A DNA stretch of 64,000 nt from positions 23,802 to 87,801 of the forward strand of contig JANMLV010000034.1 in the NCBI GenBank assembly GCA_031372705.1, in the 5' to 3' direction. The position numbers and the translations under genes were made by a program. Origin of the DNA: UBA7236 sp031372705. Lineage in GTDB: Bacteria; Bacteroidota; Bacteroidia; Chitinophagales; BACL12. Below the pieces are notes generated by a model. That model saw only the letters and a program-made list of their open reading frames with translations. It was not told where the DNA came from and made no database searches. Shown here piece after piece: positions 26,111 to 33,967 of this stretch (position 1 is the first letter of the stretch; each line of letters opens with the position of its first letter).

Positions 26111-29100
26111 ATGTCTAACAATAAATATCCTGAATTTAAACAACTCAATCTGCCCGTATTCGAGAAGGAAATACTGCAGTATTGGAAAGATAATGATGTA
26201 TTCCGCAAAAGTGTTGCAGAACGCAGCACAGAGCGGCCATTTGTATTTTACGAAGGCCCTCCAAGTGCCAACGGTACTCCCGGCATTCACCACGTATTGT
26301 CGCGTGCATTAAAAGACTTGTTTTGCAGATATAAAACCATGCAAGGGTTTCGTGTTGAACGTAAAAGCGGTTGGGATACGCATGGTTTGCCGGTGGAGCT
26401 TAGCGTTGAAAAACTATTAGGCATTACAAAGGAGGACATTGGCAAAAAAATCAGCGTTGAAGAATATAATGAGCGTTGCAAGAGTCAGGTAATGCAATTT
26501 AAAAATCAATGGGAGGAGCTAACCGACATTATGGGCTATTGGGTGGATATGGAAAAACCGTATATCACTTATGATAAAAATTATATTGAATCGCTTTGGT
26601 ATATTTTGAAGCAGCTATATGATAAAAATTTGCTGTATAAAGGATATACCATTCAGCCATATTCACCGGCGGCAGGTACCGGTTTAAGTTCACATGAATT
26701 AAATCAGCCCGGAACATACAAATCATTAAAAGATACCACCATTGTTGCACAATTTAAAGTGATTAAAGATGATCACGTTGTGCATCCAAAATTATTTGCA
26801 GGTCACGACGACGTGTTTTTTCTTGCATGGACAACCACACCTTGGACTCTGCCAAGTAACTGCGCGTTAGCTGTAGGAAAAGAAATTACCTATCAGCAAA
26901 TTGAAACGTTTAATCAATACACCGGTAAACACATTTCGGTGATATTGGCACAAGATAGAGTTGCGGCTTATTTTAAGGAAGAAAATAAAACGCATTTACT
27001 TGATGCCGAAAATAAATTGAGTTGGAAAATTGTTTCGGAGTTTAAAGGTAAAGATTTAACAGGTATTAAATACGAACAATTATTACCTTACCGGCAACCT
27101 GAAACCGGCGATGCATTTAAAGTAATAATTGGTGATTTTGTTACAACAGAAGATGGAACAGGTATTGTTCACATTGCACCAAGTTTTGGAGCAGATGACT
27201 TTCGGGTAGCTAAACAAAATAATATTGGTACATTAACATTAGTTGATAGGGAAGGAAAATTTGTTGATGGCGTTGGTCCATTTAGTGGCATGTTTGTTAA
27301 AAATTACAAGGATGATGAAAAGTGGGAAAACCCCGACGTATTAATTGCCATTCAATTAAAGGAACAGAATCGCGCATTTAAAGTTGAAAAATACGAACAC
27401 AATTATCCGCATTGCTGGAGAACAGATAAACCGATTATTTATTATCCTTTAGACAGTTGGTTTATTAAAACAACGGCTGCAAAAGAACGTTTAATTGCAC
27501 TAAATAAAACCATTAACTGGAAGCCACAAAGCACCGGAGAAGGGCGTTTCGGCCAGTGGTTAGAAAACTTAGTTGACTGGAATTTATCGCGTTCCCGCTA
27601 TTGGGGTACGCCATTGCCAATTTGGAGAACAGCAGATGGAACAGAAGAAATTTGTATTGGTTCGTTTGAGCAATTGCAGGAAGAGATAGTTAAAGCAAAA
27701 GATTTAAATCTGCATTTGCCGGCCGATTATGATGCACGTGTTGCTTTAGATCCGCATCGCCCATATGTAGATGCAATTGTTTTGCGCAGCGCTTCGGGAA
27801 AACCGATGCAACGCGAGGCCGATTTAATTGATGTTTGGTTTGATTCAGGAGCAATGCCATTTGCACAATTGCATTTCCCATTCGAAAATAAGGAACAATT
27901 TAAAAACAACTTCCCTGCAGATTTAATTGCAGAAGGTGTTGATCAAACAAGAGGTTGGTTTTTTACTTTACATGTTATAGCAACATTAATGAATGATAGC
28001 GTTGCTTATAAAAATGTAATTAGCAATGGATTGGTTTTAGATAAAAATGGAAATAAAATGTCGAAGCGTTTAGGCAACGGCGTTGATCCATTTAAAACAA
28101 TTTATGCCTATGGAGCAGACGCCACTCGTTGGTATATGCTAACGAATGCACAGCCATGGGATAATTTAAAATTCGACAACGAAGGCATCATTGAAGTGCA
28201 GCGAAAATTTTTCGGTACACTTTACAATACCTATTCATTTTTTGCATTGTATGCGAATATCGACGACTTTGATTTTTCGCAGCAGGAAATACCAATGGAG
28301 CAGCGTTCAGAATTGGACCGTTGGGTAATTTCTTTATTAAACTCGCTCATTAAAGAATGTGAAACTAGTTTCAATGATTATGAGCCCACTCGAGCCGGTC
28401 GCGCAATTCAAGATTTTGTAAATGATCATTTAAGTAACTGGTATGTTCGTTTAAGTCGCCGACGTTTTTGGAAAAGTGACGACAGTAACGACAAGTCTGC
28501 TGCTTATCAAACATTGTATACTTGCTTGCAAACCATTGCACAATTAATGGCACCAATTGCACCATTTATGGGCGAGTGGTTATATCGTAATTTAAATCAG
28601 GTTACCGGAAAAATTGCTGCAGATTCGGTTCATTTGTCATTATTTCCAAATTATAATAATGCATTAATTGACCATGAATTAGAAGAAAGCATGCAATTGG
28701 CTCAAGAAATTTCATCTACAGTATTATCGCTAAGAAAGAAAGAGAATATAAAAGTGCGTCAACCGCTTTCTAAAATAATGATTCCTGTGTTAAACCAATC
28801 AATCGTGAAACAAATTGAGCATGTTAGCGATTTGATTCGTTCTGAGGTTAATATCAAAGCAATTGAGTTTATTTCGGAAGACAGTGGGGTAATCACCAAG
28901 AAAATTAAACCAAACTTTAAGGCATTAGGACCTAAGTTGGGTGCCGATATGAAGACAATTGCTTCAAAAATTACTGCATTTACCCAACAAGAAATTGCAG
29001 AATTGGAGCAAAAAGGTAGTTTTACCATTACAGAATCCAATAAAAATTTCGAGATTGCGTTAGAGGATGTTGAAATTGGAAGTGAAGATATTCCCGGCTG

Positions 29101-29419
29101 GTTAGTGGCCAATGCGGGTCATGTTACAGTAGCGTTAGATGTAACAATAACCCCTGAATTGCAGGCCGAAGGTCATGCCAGAGAGTTTGTTAGTCAGCTC
29201 CAGCGTATGCGCAAAGACATGCTTTTAGAAATTACCGATCGCATTTCAGTTGTGTATGTAACAAATTCTGAGGAACTTTCGGCAGCCTTGGTGAATTATA
29301 AACATTATATTTGCGCCGAAATTTTGGCAGATTCAATCACCCAAGATAATACCCTTAAAGCAACCGAAGAAATTTCAATTAACGACCTTCAAATAAAGGT
29401 TCTAATTCAAAAAAATTAG
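26111..29419 (+). CDS. ileS: Isoleucyl-tRNA synthetase
   Basis: A 1102-residue class I aminoacyl-tRNA synthetase. The HIGH-type ATP motif reads Gly-Thr-Pro-Gly-Ile-His-His-Val near residue 57. The editing (CP1) domain follows (about 200-420, with Thr-Thr-Pro-Trp-Thr-Leu-Pro-Ser-Asn), then Gly-Val-Asp-Gln-Thr-Arg-Gly-Trp-Phe and the second ATP motif Lys-Met-Ser-Lys-Arg-Leu-Gly-Asn near 650. The C-terminal part is the long anticodon-binding region of the eukaryote-like IleRS type, which has no zinc tail and in other bacteria is associated with mupirocin resistance (known of the group, not shown here). First gene of a tight operon with a DksA-family gene (4 bp) and lspA. Confidence 0.95.
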   Translation: MSNNKYPEFKQLNLPVFEKEILQYWKDNDVFRKSVAERSTERPFVFYEGPPSANGTPGIHHVLSRALKDLFCRYKTMQGFRVERKSGWDTHGLPVELSVEKLLGITKEDIGKKISVEEYNERCKSQVMQFKNQWEELTDIMGYWVDMEKPYITYDKNYIESLWYILKQLYDKNLLYKGYTIQPYSPAAGTGLSSHELNQPGTYKSLKDTTIVAQFKVIKDDHVVHPKLFAGHDDVFFLAWTTTPWTLPSNCALAVGKEITYQQIETFNQYTGKHISVILAQDRVAAYFKEENKTHLLDAENKLSWKIVSEFKGKDLTGIKYEQLLPYRQPETGDAFKVIIGDFVTTEDGTGIVHIAPSFGADDFRVAKQNNIGTLTLVDREGKFVDGVGPFSGMFVKNYKDDEKWENPDVLIAIQLKEQNRAFKVEKYEHNYPHCWRTDKPIIYYPLDSWFIKTTAAKERLIALNKTINWKPQSTGEGRFGQWLENLVDWNLSRSRYWGTPLPIWRTADGTEEICIGSFEQLQEEIVKAKDLNLHLPADYDARVALDPHRPYVDAIVLRSASGKPMQREADLIDVWFDSGAMPFAQLHFPFENKEQFKNNFPADLIAEGVDQTRGWFFTLHVIATLMNDSVAYKNVISNGLVLDKNGNKMSKRLGNGVDPFKTIYAYGADATRWYMLTNAQPWDNLKFDNEGIIEVQRKFFGTLYNTYSFFALYANIDDFDFSQQEIPMEQRSELDRWVISLLNSLIKECETSFNDYEPTRAGRAIQDFVNDHLSNWYVRLSRRRFWKSDDSNDKSAAYQTLYTCLQTIAQLMAPIAPFMGEWLYRNLNQVTGKIAADSVHLSLFPNYNNALIDHELEESMQLAQEISSTVLSLRKKENIKVRQPLSKIMIPVLNQSIVKQIEHVSDLIRSEVNIKAIEFISEDSGVITKKIKPNFKALGPKLGADMKTIASKITAFTQQEIAELEQKGSFTITESNKNFEIALEDVEIGSEDIPGWLVANAGHVTVALDVTITPELQAEGHAREFVSQLQRMRKDMLLEITDRISVVYVTNSEELSAALVNYKHYICAEILADSITQDNTLKATEEISINDLQIKVLIQKN

Positions 29420-29423
29420 CATC

Positions 29424-30341
29424 ATGGCAAAAAAACCAGCTAAAAAGGTGGTAAAAGCAGCAAAGCCAAAGGCAAAAGTTGCACCCCAAAAGAAAGCAGT
29501 AGCAAAGGCACCGGCCAAAAAGGCAGCAAAAAAAGTGGTAGCTAAAGCATCGCCCAAAGCGCCTAAGAAGGCTGTTGCAAAAAAGGCAACTCCTGTAAAA
29601 CCTGCAAAAAAGGCTGCGGCAAAACCTGCTCCTAAGCCGGCAAAAAAAGTTGTAGTAAAAAAGGCGGCACCGGTAAAACCGGTAAAAAAAGCGGCAAAAC
29701 CTGTTGCCAAAGCGGTACCTGTTAAAAAAGTTGCTAAAGCACCGGTTGTAAAAAAACCGGTTATAGAACCAATTGTTAAGAAAGCGGTGAACGCACCGGA
29801 AGTAAAAAACGTTACCAAAGCGGAAGTAAAAGAAAAAGTAGTGAAAAAGGCAGTAACAAAACCGGGGACTTCAAAACCGTCGAAAAGAATAATGGCTCCA
29901 CTTCCAAAGTTGGAACCTAGAAGAATATTAAAACCACAGGCACCGAAACCTGTTATTCAAATAAATACGGATAAAAGAAGCCGTTACAATGATGACGAAT
30001 TAGCGGAATTTAGGGAGCTGATTGTCGGTAAATTAGAAACATCGCGCAGCGAACTTAAATATTTGCAAGAACAAATAAGTAGGAGCAGCGAAATGGGCGA
30101 CGATTCTGATGCCCGTTTTAAAGGGTTAGAGGATGGCACTTCAACTTCTGAACGCGAATATTTGAGCCAAATGGCATCACGTCAAATTCAATATATCGGA
30201 CATCTTGAAAAAGCATTAATCCGTATTGAAAACAAAACGTATGGTATTTGTCGCGAAACCGGAAAATTAATTTCTAAAGAGCGTTTACGCGCAGTGCCAC
30301 ATGCTACGTTGAGTATTGAAGCTAAAACAGGCAAAGGGTAA
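29424..30341 (+). CDS. DksA/TraR-family protein with long Lys/Ala/Pro histone H1-like tail
   Basis: A 305-residue fusion. Residues 1 to about 170 are almost only Lys, Ala, Pro and Val in short repeats, resembling histone H1/H-NS-like basic tails and likely to bind DNA or RNA without specificity. Residues about 185-305 are a DksA/TraR domain: a coiled coil with Ser-Arg-Ser-Glu-Leu-Lys-Tyr-Leu and Asp-Ala-Arg-Phe-Lys-Gly-Leu-Glu-Asp-Gly-Thr, then Tyr-Gly-Ile-Cys276-Arg-Glu-Thr-Gly-Lys-Leu. In classical DksA four cysteines bind zinc; here only Cys276 is left and the others are Thr, Ser and Ala. I recall the same loss in other Bacteroidota members. It may modulate RNA polymerase. Sandwiched between ileS and lspA in one operon. 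Confidence 0.85.
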   Translation: MAKKPAKKVVKAAKPKAKVAPQKKAVAKAPAKKAAKKVVAKASPKAPKKAVAKKATPVKPAKKAAAKPAPKPAKKVVVKKAAPVKPVKKAAKPVAKAVPVKKVAKAPVVKKPVIEPIVKKAVNAPEVKNVTKAEVKEKVVKKAVTKPGTSKPSKRIMAPLPKLEPRRILKPQAPKPVIQINTDKRSRYNDDELAEFRELIVGKLETSRSELKYLQEQISRSSEMGDDSDARFKGLEDGTSTSEREYLSQMASRQIQYIGHLEKALIRIENKTYGICRETGKLISKERLRAVPHATLSIEAKTGKG

Positions 30342-30344
30342 TAA

Positions 30345-31028
30345 GTGAAAAGATCCTACCTTGCAATTGCAATAATATTTTTTGTTTTACTGATAGATCA
30401 GGTAATAAAGTTTTGGATTAAAACCACCTATCCATTGGGAGGTGGTTTTGATATTTTAGGTTTGGAGTGGGCAAAAATTCATTTCGTTGAAAATGAAGGT
30501 ATGGCATTTGGTATGGAACTCGGCGGTAATTACGGAAAATTAATACTTTCTGTTTTTAGGTTAATTGCCGTATTCTTTATTGGCTATTATTTATATACAC
30601 TAATTAAAACAAAAACTTCCTGGGGATTAATTGCAAGCATAGCTTTAGTTTTTGCCGGCGCAATGGGCAATATTATTGATAGTGTTTTTTATGGTGTAAT
30701 TTTTTCTGAATCTACATTTTCTCAAATTGCGCAATATATGCCGGCTGAAGGAGGATATACAACCATATTACATGGGCATGTTGTCGACATGTTTTATTTT
30801 CCAATGTCACAAGGGCGATATCCGGAATGGATGCCATTAATTGGAGGAAAATTTTATTTATTTTTTAGGCCTGTTTTTAATGTTGCAGATGCAGCAATAA
30901 GCATTGGTGTGATTTCAATTTTATTATTTCAGCGCAGCATATTTGTTCAGCCGGCTGATGAACAAAAAACAAATTCTTCAACTATTACAATTACAGACGA
31001 CGATAATATTAACGAGCATAAATCGTAG
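30345..31028 (+). CDS. lspA: Lipoprotein signal peptidase II
   Basis: A 227-residue inner-membrane aspartic protease that removes signal peptides from prolipoproteins. Four membrane helices; conserved motifs Asn-Glu-Gly-Met-Ala-Phe-Gly, Gly-Asn-Ile-Ile-Asp-Ser-Val and Val-Val-Asp-Met-Phe-Tyr-Phe plus Phe-Asn-Val-Ala-Asp-Ala-Ala. The Asp in the last two motifs are the catalytic pair. Longer than E. coli LspA (164 residues) because of an insert between helices 3 and 4 (about 125-165) and a polar C-terminal tail. The start is GTG at 30345, directly after an in-frame stop and 3 bp after the DksA-family gene. The link with ileS matches the ileS-lspA order known from enterobacteria. Confidence 0.92.
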   Translation: MKRSYLAIAIIFFVLLIDQVIKFWIKTTYPLGGGFDILGLEWAKIHFVENEGMAFGMELGGNYGKLILSVFRLIAVFFIGYYLYTLIKTKTSWGLIASIALVFAGAMGNIIDSVFYGVIFSESTFSQIAQYMPAEGGYTTILHGHVVDMFYFPMSQGRYPEWMPLIGGKFYLFFRPVFNVADAAISIGVISILLFQRSIFVQPADEQKTNSSTITITDDDNINEHKS

Positions 31029-31089
31029 GCCCAAATAAATTTATCGGCTACGATATACTTTTTCCTTGAGGTTAATTTTAAATAATCAG

Positions 31090-32040
31090 ATGAATAATAT
31101 CGAATCTTTACAGCAGTTTTACCAGCAGGAAATCGTACCGGGGTTAAGCACCCTCGAAGCCATGCGTAAAGCTCAATTGCGCAGGGTTCGGTTTATGTGG
31201 ATTGCAACCGTAATTTCACTGTTTCTTGGTTTTATTACTATGATGCCGCCACTTATTCTTGTGTTTTTGTTGATATCATTATTATTATATTTTTATTTTT
31301 TTGGTGTAAAACGCAATCGCCCCGATTTTAAATCTGAATATAAAAAAGTGGTAATTGGTAAACTTACGCAGTTTATTACACCTGAATTAGTTTTTACACC
31401 AAACTTATTTATTCCGCAATCAAAATATAATTCCAGCAAAATATTTTTATCTAATCCCGACATTTATAAAGGAGAAGATCTGGTTGCCGGCAAAATTGAT
31501 AAAACACAAGTAGAATTTTGTGAATTACATACACAAGACAGGCAAACAGATCACAAAGGGAGAACCACTTATGTCACCATTTTTAAAGGGTTGTTTTTTA
31601 TAGCAGATTTCAACAAGCACTTTACAGGTCAAACCTATGTGCTCAGCGATTTCGGAGAAAGATTTCTTGGTGCCTTTGGAAAAATGATGCAAGGTTTAAG
31701 TATAGGAAGACCCGAAGTTGTAAGAATGGAAAACCCGATTTTTGAAAAACAATTTGTAGTTTACAGTTCTGATGAAACAGAGGCAAGATATATTTTATCA
31801 ACGGCAATGATGGAAAGAATTCTTGCATTTAAAGAAAAAACAAAGGCAAATATTCAATTATCGTTTGCTGATAATAATATTTATATGGCAGTTCCGCTAA
31901 AAAAGAATTTCTTTGAACCTTCAATTAGACGTTCTGTAATGAATTTTGATGATGTTAAAGATTATTACGAGCAATTACTTTTTTGTGTGGCAATTGTAGA
32001 TGAGTTGCAATTAAATACTCGAATTTGGTCGAAGCAATAA
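31090..32040 (+). CDS. DUF3137-family membrane protein
   Basis: A 316-residue protein with two membrane helices close together (about 35-75) and a large cytoplasmic domain. The phrases Gly-Leu-Phe-Phe-Ile-Ala-Asp-Phe-Asn-Lys, Asn-Pro-Ile-Phe-Glu-Lys-Gln-Phe-Val-Val-Tyr and Asp-Glu-Thr-Glu-Ala-Arg-Tyr-Ile-Leu-Ser identify DUF3137, whose function is unknown. The ATG at 31090 is preferred to an in-frame TTG at 31066 in the promoter-like region. It follows lspA by 61 bp and could still be in its transcript, although a TATACTTTTT stretch at 31055 suggests a promoter of its own. Confidence 0.75.
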   Translation: MNNIESLQQFYQQEIVPGLSTLEAMRKAQLRRVRFMWIATVISLFLGFITMMPPLILVFLLISLLLYFYFFGVKRNRPDFKSEYKKVVIGKLTQFITPELVFTPNLFIPQSKYNSSKIFLSNPDIYKGEDLVAGKIDKTQVEFCELHTQDRQTDHKGRTTYVTIFKGLFFIADFNKHFTGQTYVLSDFGERFLGAFGKMMQGLSIGRPEVVRMENPIFEKQFVVYSSDETEARYILSTAMMERILAFKEKTKANIQLSFADNNIYMAVPLKKNFFEPSIRRSVMNFDDVKDYYEQLLFCVAIVDELQLNTRIWSKQ

Positions 32041-32068
32041 AATTAATTAACGGCACTTGTAGTTTAAA

Positions 32069-32956
32069 TTATTGTTGCTTAAGGTGGTAAACGTGAAAAG
32101 TAATTCTCCAACTGTTGTTCTCCAATCCCGTACTCAATTCTATTTCAACTACCATGTCGGCAAACTGTGCTTCTTCAAAGCCGGGGTTTGTATTTAAAGT
32201 AAGCCAGCTGGTTGTAAAACTGCTATAAACCGGTCCCGTAAAATTGTAGGTGTCAGAAATGGTATTGCAACACGTTAATTTAATTGAGTTGAAAGCGTTG
32301 ACTAATTCATCATATTTTTTTCTTGCTTCAAGCGAGTCGGTCCCAACAAATAGCATTGAATAATATACGGCTTTGCGCTCAGCTGTGGCGGTATAAATAC
32401 GAGCATAACCTGCATTTTTTGCCATTATAGTGCTATGCCAGCCACTTGAGCGATTAATAAGTTCAGGCCTGGCAATTCCTTTATAGTTGTCGAAATTATT
32501 AGGAAAATCCATTACTATTTTGGCTGCCATTTGCGTAAACGAGAGCTCAGGTGCAGTCTTTCGCGTATTTTGCTCGGCTAAGGAGTCTGCTTCAAGGTAC
32601 GATTGCCAAAATTTTTCATCGGCATTTAGGTTATTAGTTTTACCCAGGGCTGTTGAATCAGCACCTTTATAAATATTATCTTCAAAAACACCAGAAATTA
32701 CCTCTCCGGTAGCTGTGTAAAAGGAGCCTGTGCCGTGCAGACCATTAAATTTAAATCCTCCCACATAAAAAGCCCCGGTCGCCCAGTCGTATCTGCCATA
32801 ACCATCTCGGGCACCCGCTACCCAATTTCCGGTGTAATAATCACCATTTTCTAACCTAAAAACGCCATATCCATCATTGCAATCGCCAACTATGCATTGA
32901 CCAAACATCGAGTAGGTAGTCAAACTAAATATGCTAATTAATATTATGTTCTTCAT
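32069..32956 (-). CDS. Exported MORN-repeat protein
   Basis: A 295-residue exported protein: signal peptide 1-19 (ending Met-Phe-Gly-Gln), then three MORN-type repeats at about residues 27-95 (Gly-Tyr-Gly-Val-Phe, Asn-Gly-Asp-Tyr-Tyr-Thr-Gly-Asn-Trp, Gly-Tyr-Gly-Arg-Tyr). The C-terminal 170 residues hold a separate unrecognised domain with two adjacent Cys (Thr-Cys-Cys-Asn) and a beta-rich ending. MORN repeats often bind lipid heads or act as spacers. 26 bp downstream of the YetF-like gene, probably the same operon. Function unknown. Confidence 0.75.
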   Translation of the reverse strand: MKNIILISIFSLTTYSMFGQCIVGDCNDGYGVFRLENGDYYTGNWVAGARDGYGRYDWATGAFYVGGFKFNGLHGTGSFYTATGEVISGVFEDNIYKGADSTALGKTNNLNADEKFWQSYLEADSLAEQNTRKTAPELSFTQMAAKIVMDFPNNFDNYKGIARPELINRSSGWHSTIMAKNAGYARIYTATAERKAVYYSMLFVGTDSLEARKKYDELVNAFNSIKLTCCNTISDTYNFTGPVYSSFTTSWLTLNTNPGFEEAQFADMVVEIELSTGLENNSWRITFHVYHLKQQ

Positions 32957-32982
32957 TATTGATACAGCCTTATAACGACAAT

Positions 32983-33498
32983 TTATTTATGGTTATGTTT
33001 CTTATTAGGTCTATCTTTTTCACTTTTTGAAGTAAAATTGCCTGAAAGTATACTGATATTGCCATTTACCTCAAGCATGCTTAAATCTACATCAGCAATA
33101 CTTTTAACGCCGTGTTCCCTTACAGCAGTAACCAGTTCATCAGTTGAAATCCGCGCCCTACGCAGATTTAAGTCATTTACTTTGCCTTTGTAAATTAAAA
33201 CAACCGGATTTCCTTCTAAAAACTTTTTGGCGTTTGAAGAATAGGTTTCCAGCATTTTTAACAAAAAATTGATTCCAAACAAAACCATAGCAGCAACTAT
33301 CCCGCCAAGAAGTGTTGTGTCGGGCCCCAGCATAGCATTTTGAACAGCATTGCTTATTAGTAATATCAATACGAAGTCTACAACACTCAATTGAGCAATT
33401 TCGCGCTTACCCATTAAGCGAAGTCCAAATAGTACAATAATATATATTACGCCAACCCGCAGCACAATCTCAAGTAAATTATTCACGTCGATGTTCAT
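32983..33498 (-). CDS. YetF-like DUF421 membrane protein
   Basis: A 171-residue protein with three N-terminal membrane helices (about 7-85) and a small cytoplasmic domain. The segments Gly-Leu-Arg-Leu-Met-Gly-Lys-Arg-Glu-Ile-Ala-Gln-Leu and Leu-Leu-Ile-Ser-Asn-Ala-Val-Gln-Asn-Ala-Met are diagnostic for the YetF/DUF421 family, and Gly-Asn-Pro-Val-Val-Leu-Ile-Tyr-Lys-Gly follows in the soluble domain. In Bacillus relatives the family is linked to spore germination; in Bacteroidota the role is unknown. The ATG at 33498 is chosen because homology begins there; an upstream ATG at 33564 would add 22 residues across a promoter-like TACCTTTC at 33524-33517. Confidence 0.82.
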   Translation of the reverse strand: MNIDVNNLLEIVLRVGVIYIIVLFGLRLMGKREIAQLSVVDFVLILLISNAVQNAMLGPDTTLLGGIVAAMVLFGINFLLKMLETYSSNAKKFLEGNPVVLIYKGKVNDLNLRRARISTDELVTAVREHGVKSIADVDLSMLEVNGNISILSGNFTSKSEKDRPNKKHNHK

Positions 33499-33588
33499 GG
33501 TTAAACCTTTTGAAGCGAAAGGTATAAATAAAATCTGTTGTTGCCTGAACAAGCAAATGGGCAATAGCGGTAATTACCCGTTACATGT

Positions 33589-33918
33589 GAGCAGATTATC
33601 TATTTAGGGTAACCCCAATTAAATCAATAGCAACGCCTGTAATAAAGGCTAAAAGTGGCATTCGTAACCCTGAATAAGAAAATCAGCACAGATGGATATA
33701 TCCTAAGTGTTTTGAGCAGATTTTCTATTCAGGGTAACCCCAATTAAATCAATAGTTAAGCCTATAGTAGAGACTAAAAGTGGCATTCGTGACCCTGAAT
33801 AAGAAAATCAGCAGAAGAAGATATATCCCAAGAATTTTGAGCAGATTTTCTATTCAGGGTAACCCCAATTAAATCAATGGTGCAGTCGTGGACTCCTTTC
33901 TATTGATTAAATTGGGGT
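33589..33918. repeat. 125-bp tandem repeat (2.3 copies) with internal inverted repeats and a closing hairpin
   Basis: Copies begin with gagcagatt at 33589, 33714 and 33839, an exact 125-bp period. Copies 1 and 2 are full length and diverged at scattered positions; copy 3 breaks off after about 40 bp. In each full copy the left arm (gcagattttctattcagggt type) is the near reverse complement of a right arm at 33667-33687 and 33792-33812, enclosing a loop of about 55 nt. Copy 3 instead ends in a hairpin: 33862-33878 pairs with 33902-33918 at 16 of 17 positions over a 23-nt loop. This fills the 470-bp gap between the divergent YetF and TraB-like genes; nothing in it looks like a protein gene. Confidence 0.85.
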
Positions 33919-33967
33919 AAACCCATAACTTTATCTTAAATTTACCCGTTCAACCTATTCAAATATT

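Noticed and set aside
26105..29112. Several minus-strand frames of 60-117 residues inside ileS
   Set aside because: All lie antisense to an intact essential gene and show no signal peptide, motif or promoter.
29402..29818. Minus-strand Phe/Thr/Ala/Gly-rich frame of 138 residues
   Set aside because: It is the antisense shadow of the Lys/Ala/Pro tail of the DksA-family gene; its composition follows from the repeat codons.
33589..33880. CRISPR array or integron attC site
   Set aside because: The repeating unit is 125 bp and diverged along its whole length, with no short constant repeat separated by unique spacers; the conserved attC core sites (GTTRRRY/RYYYAAC) with a neighbouring integrase are not seen.
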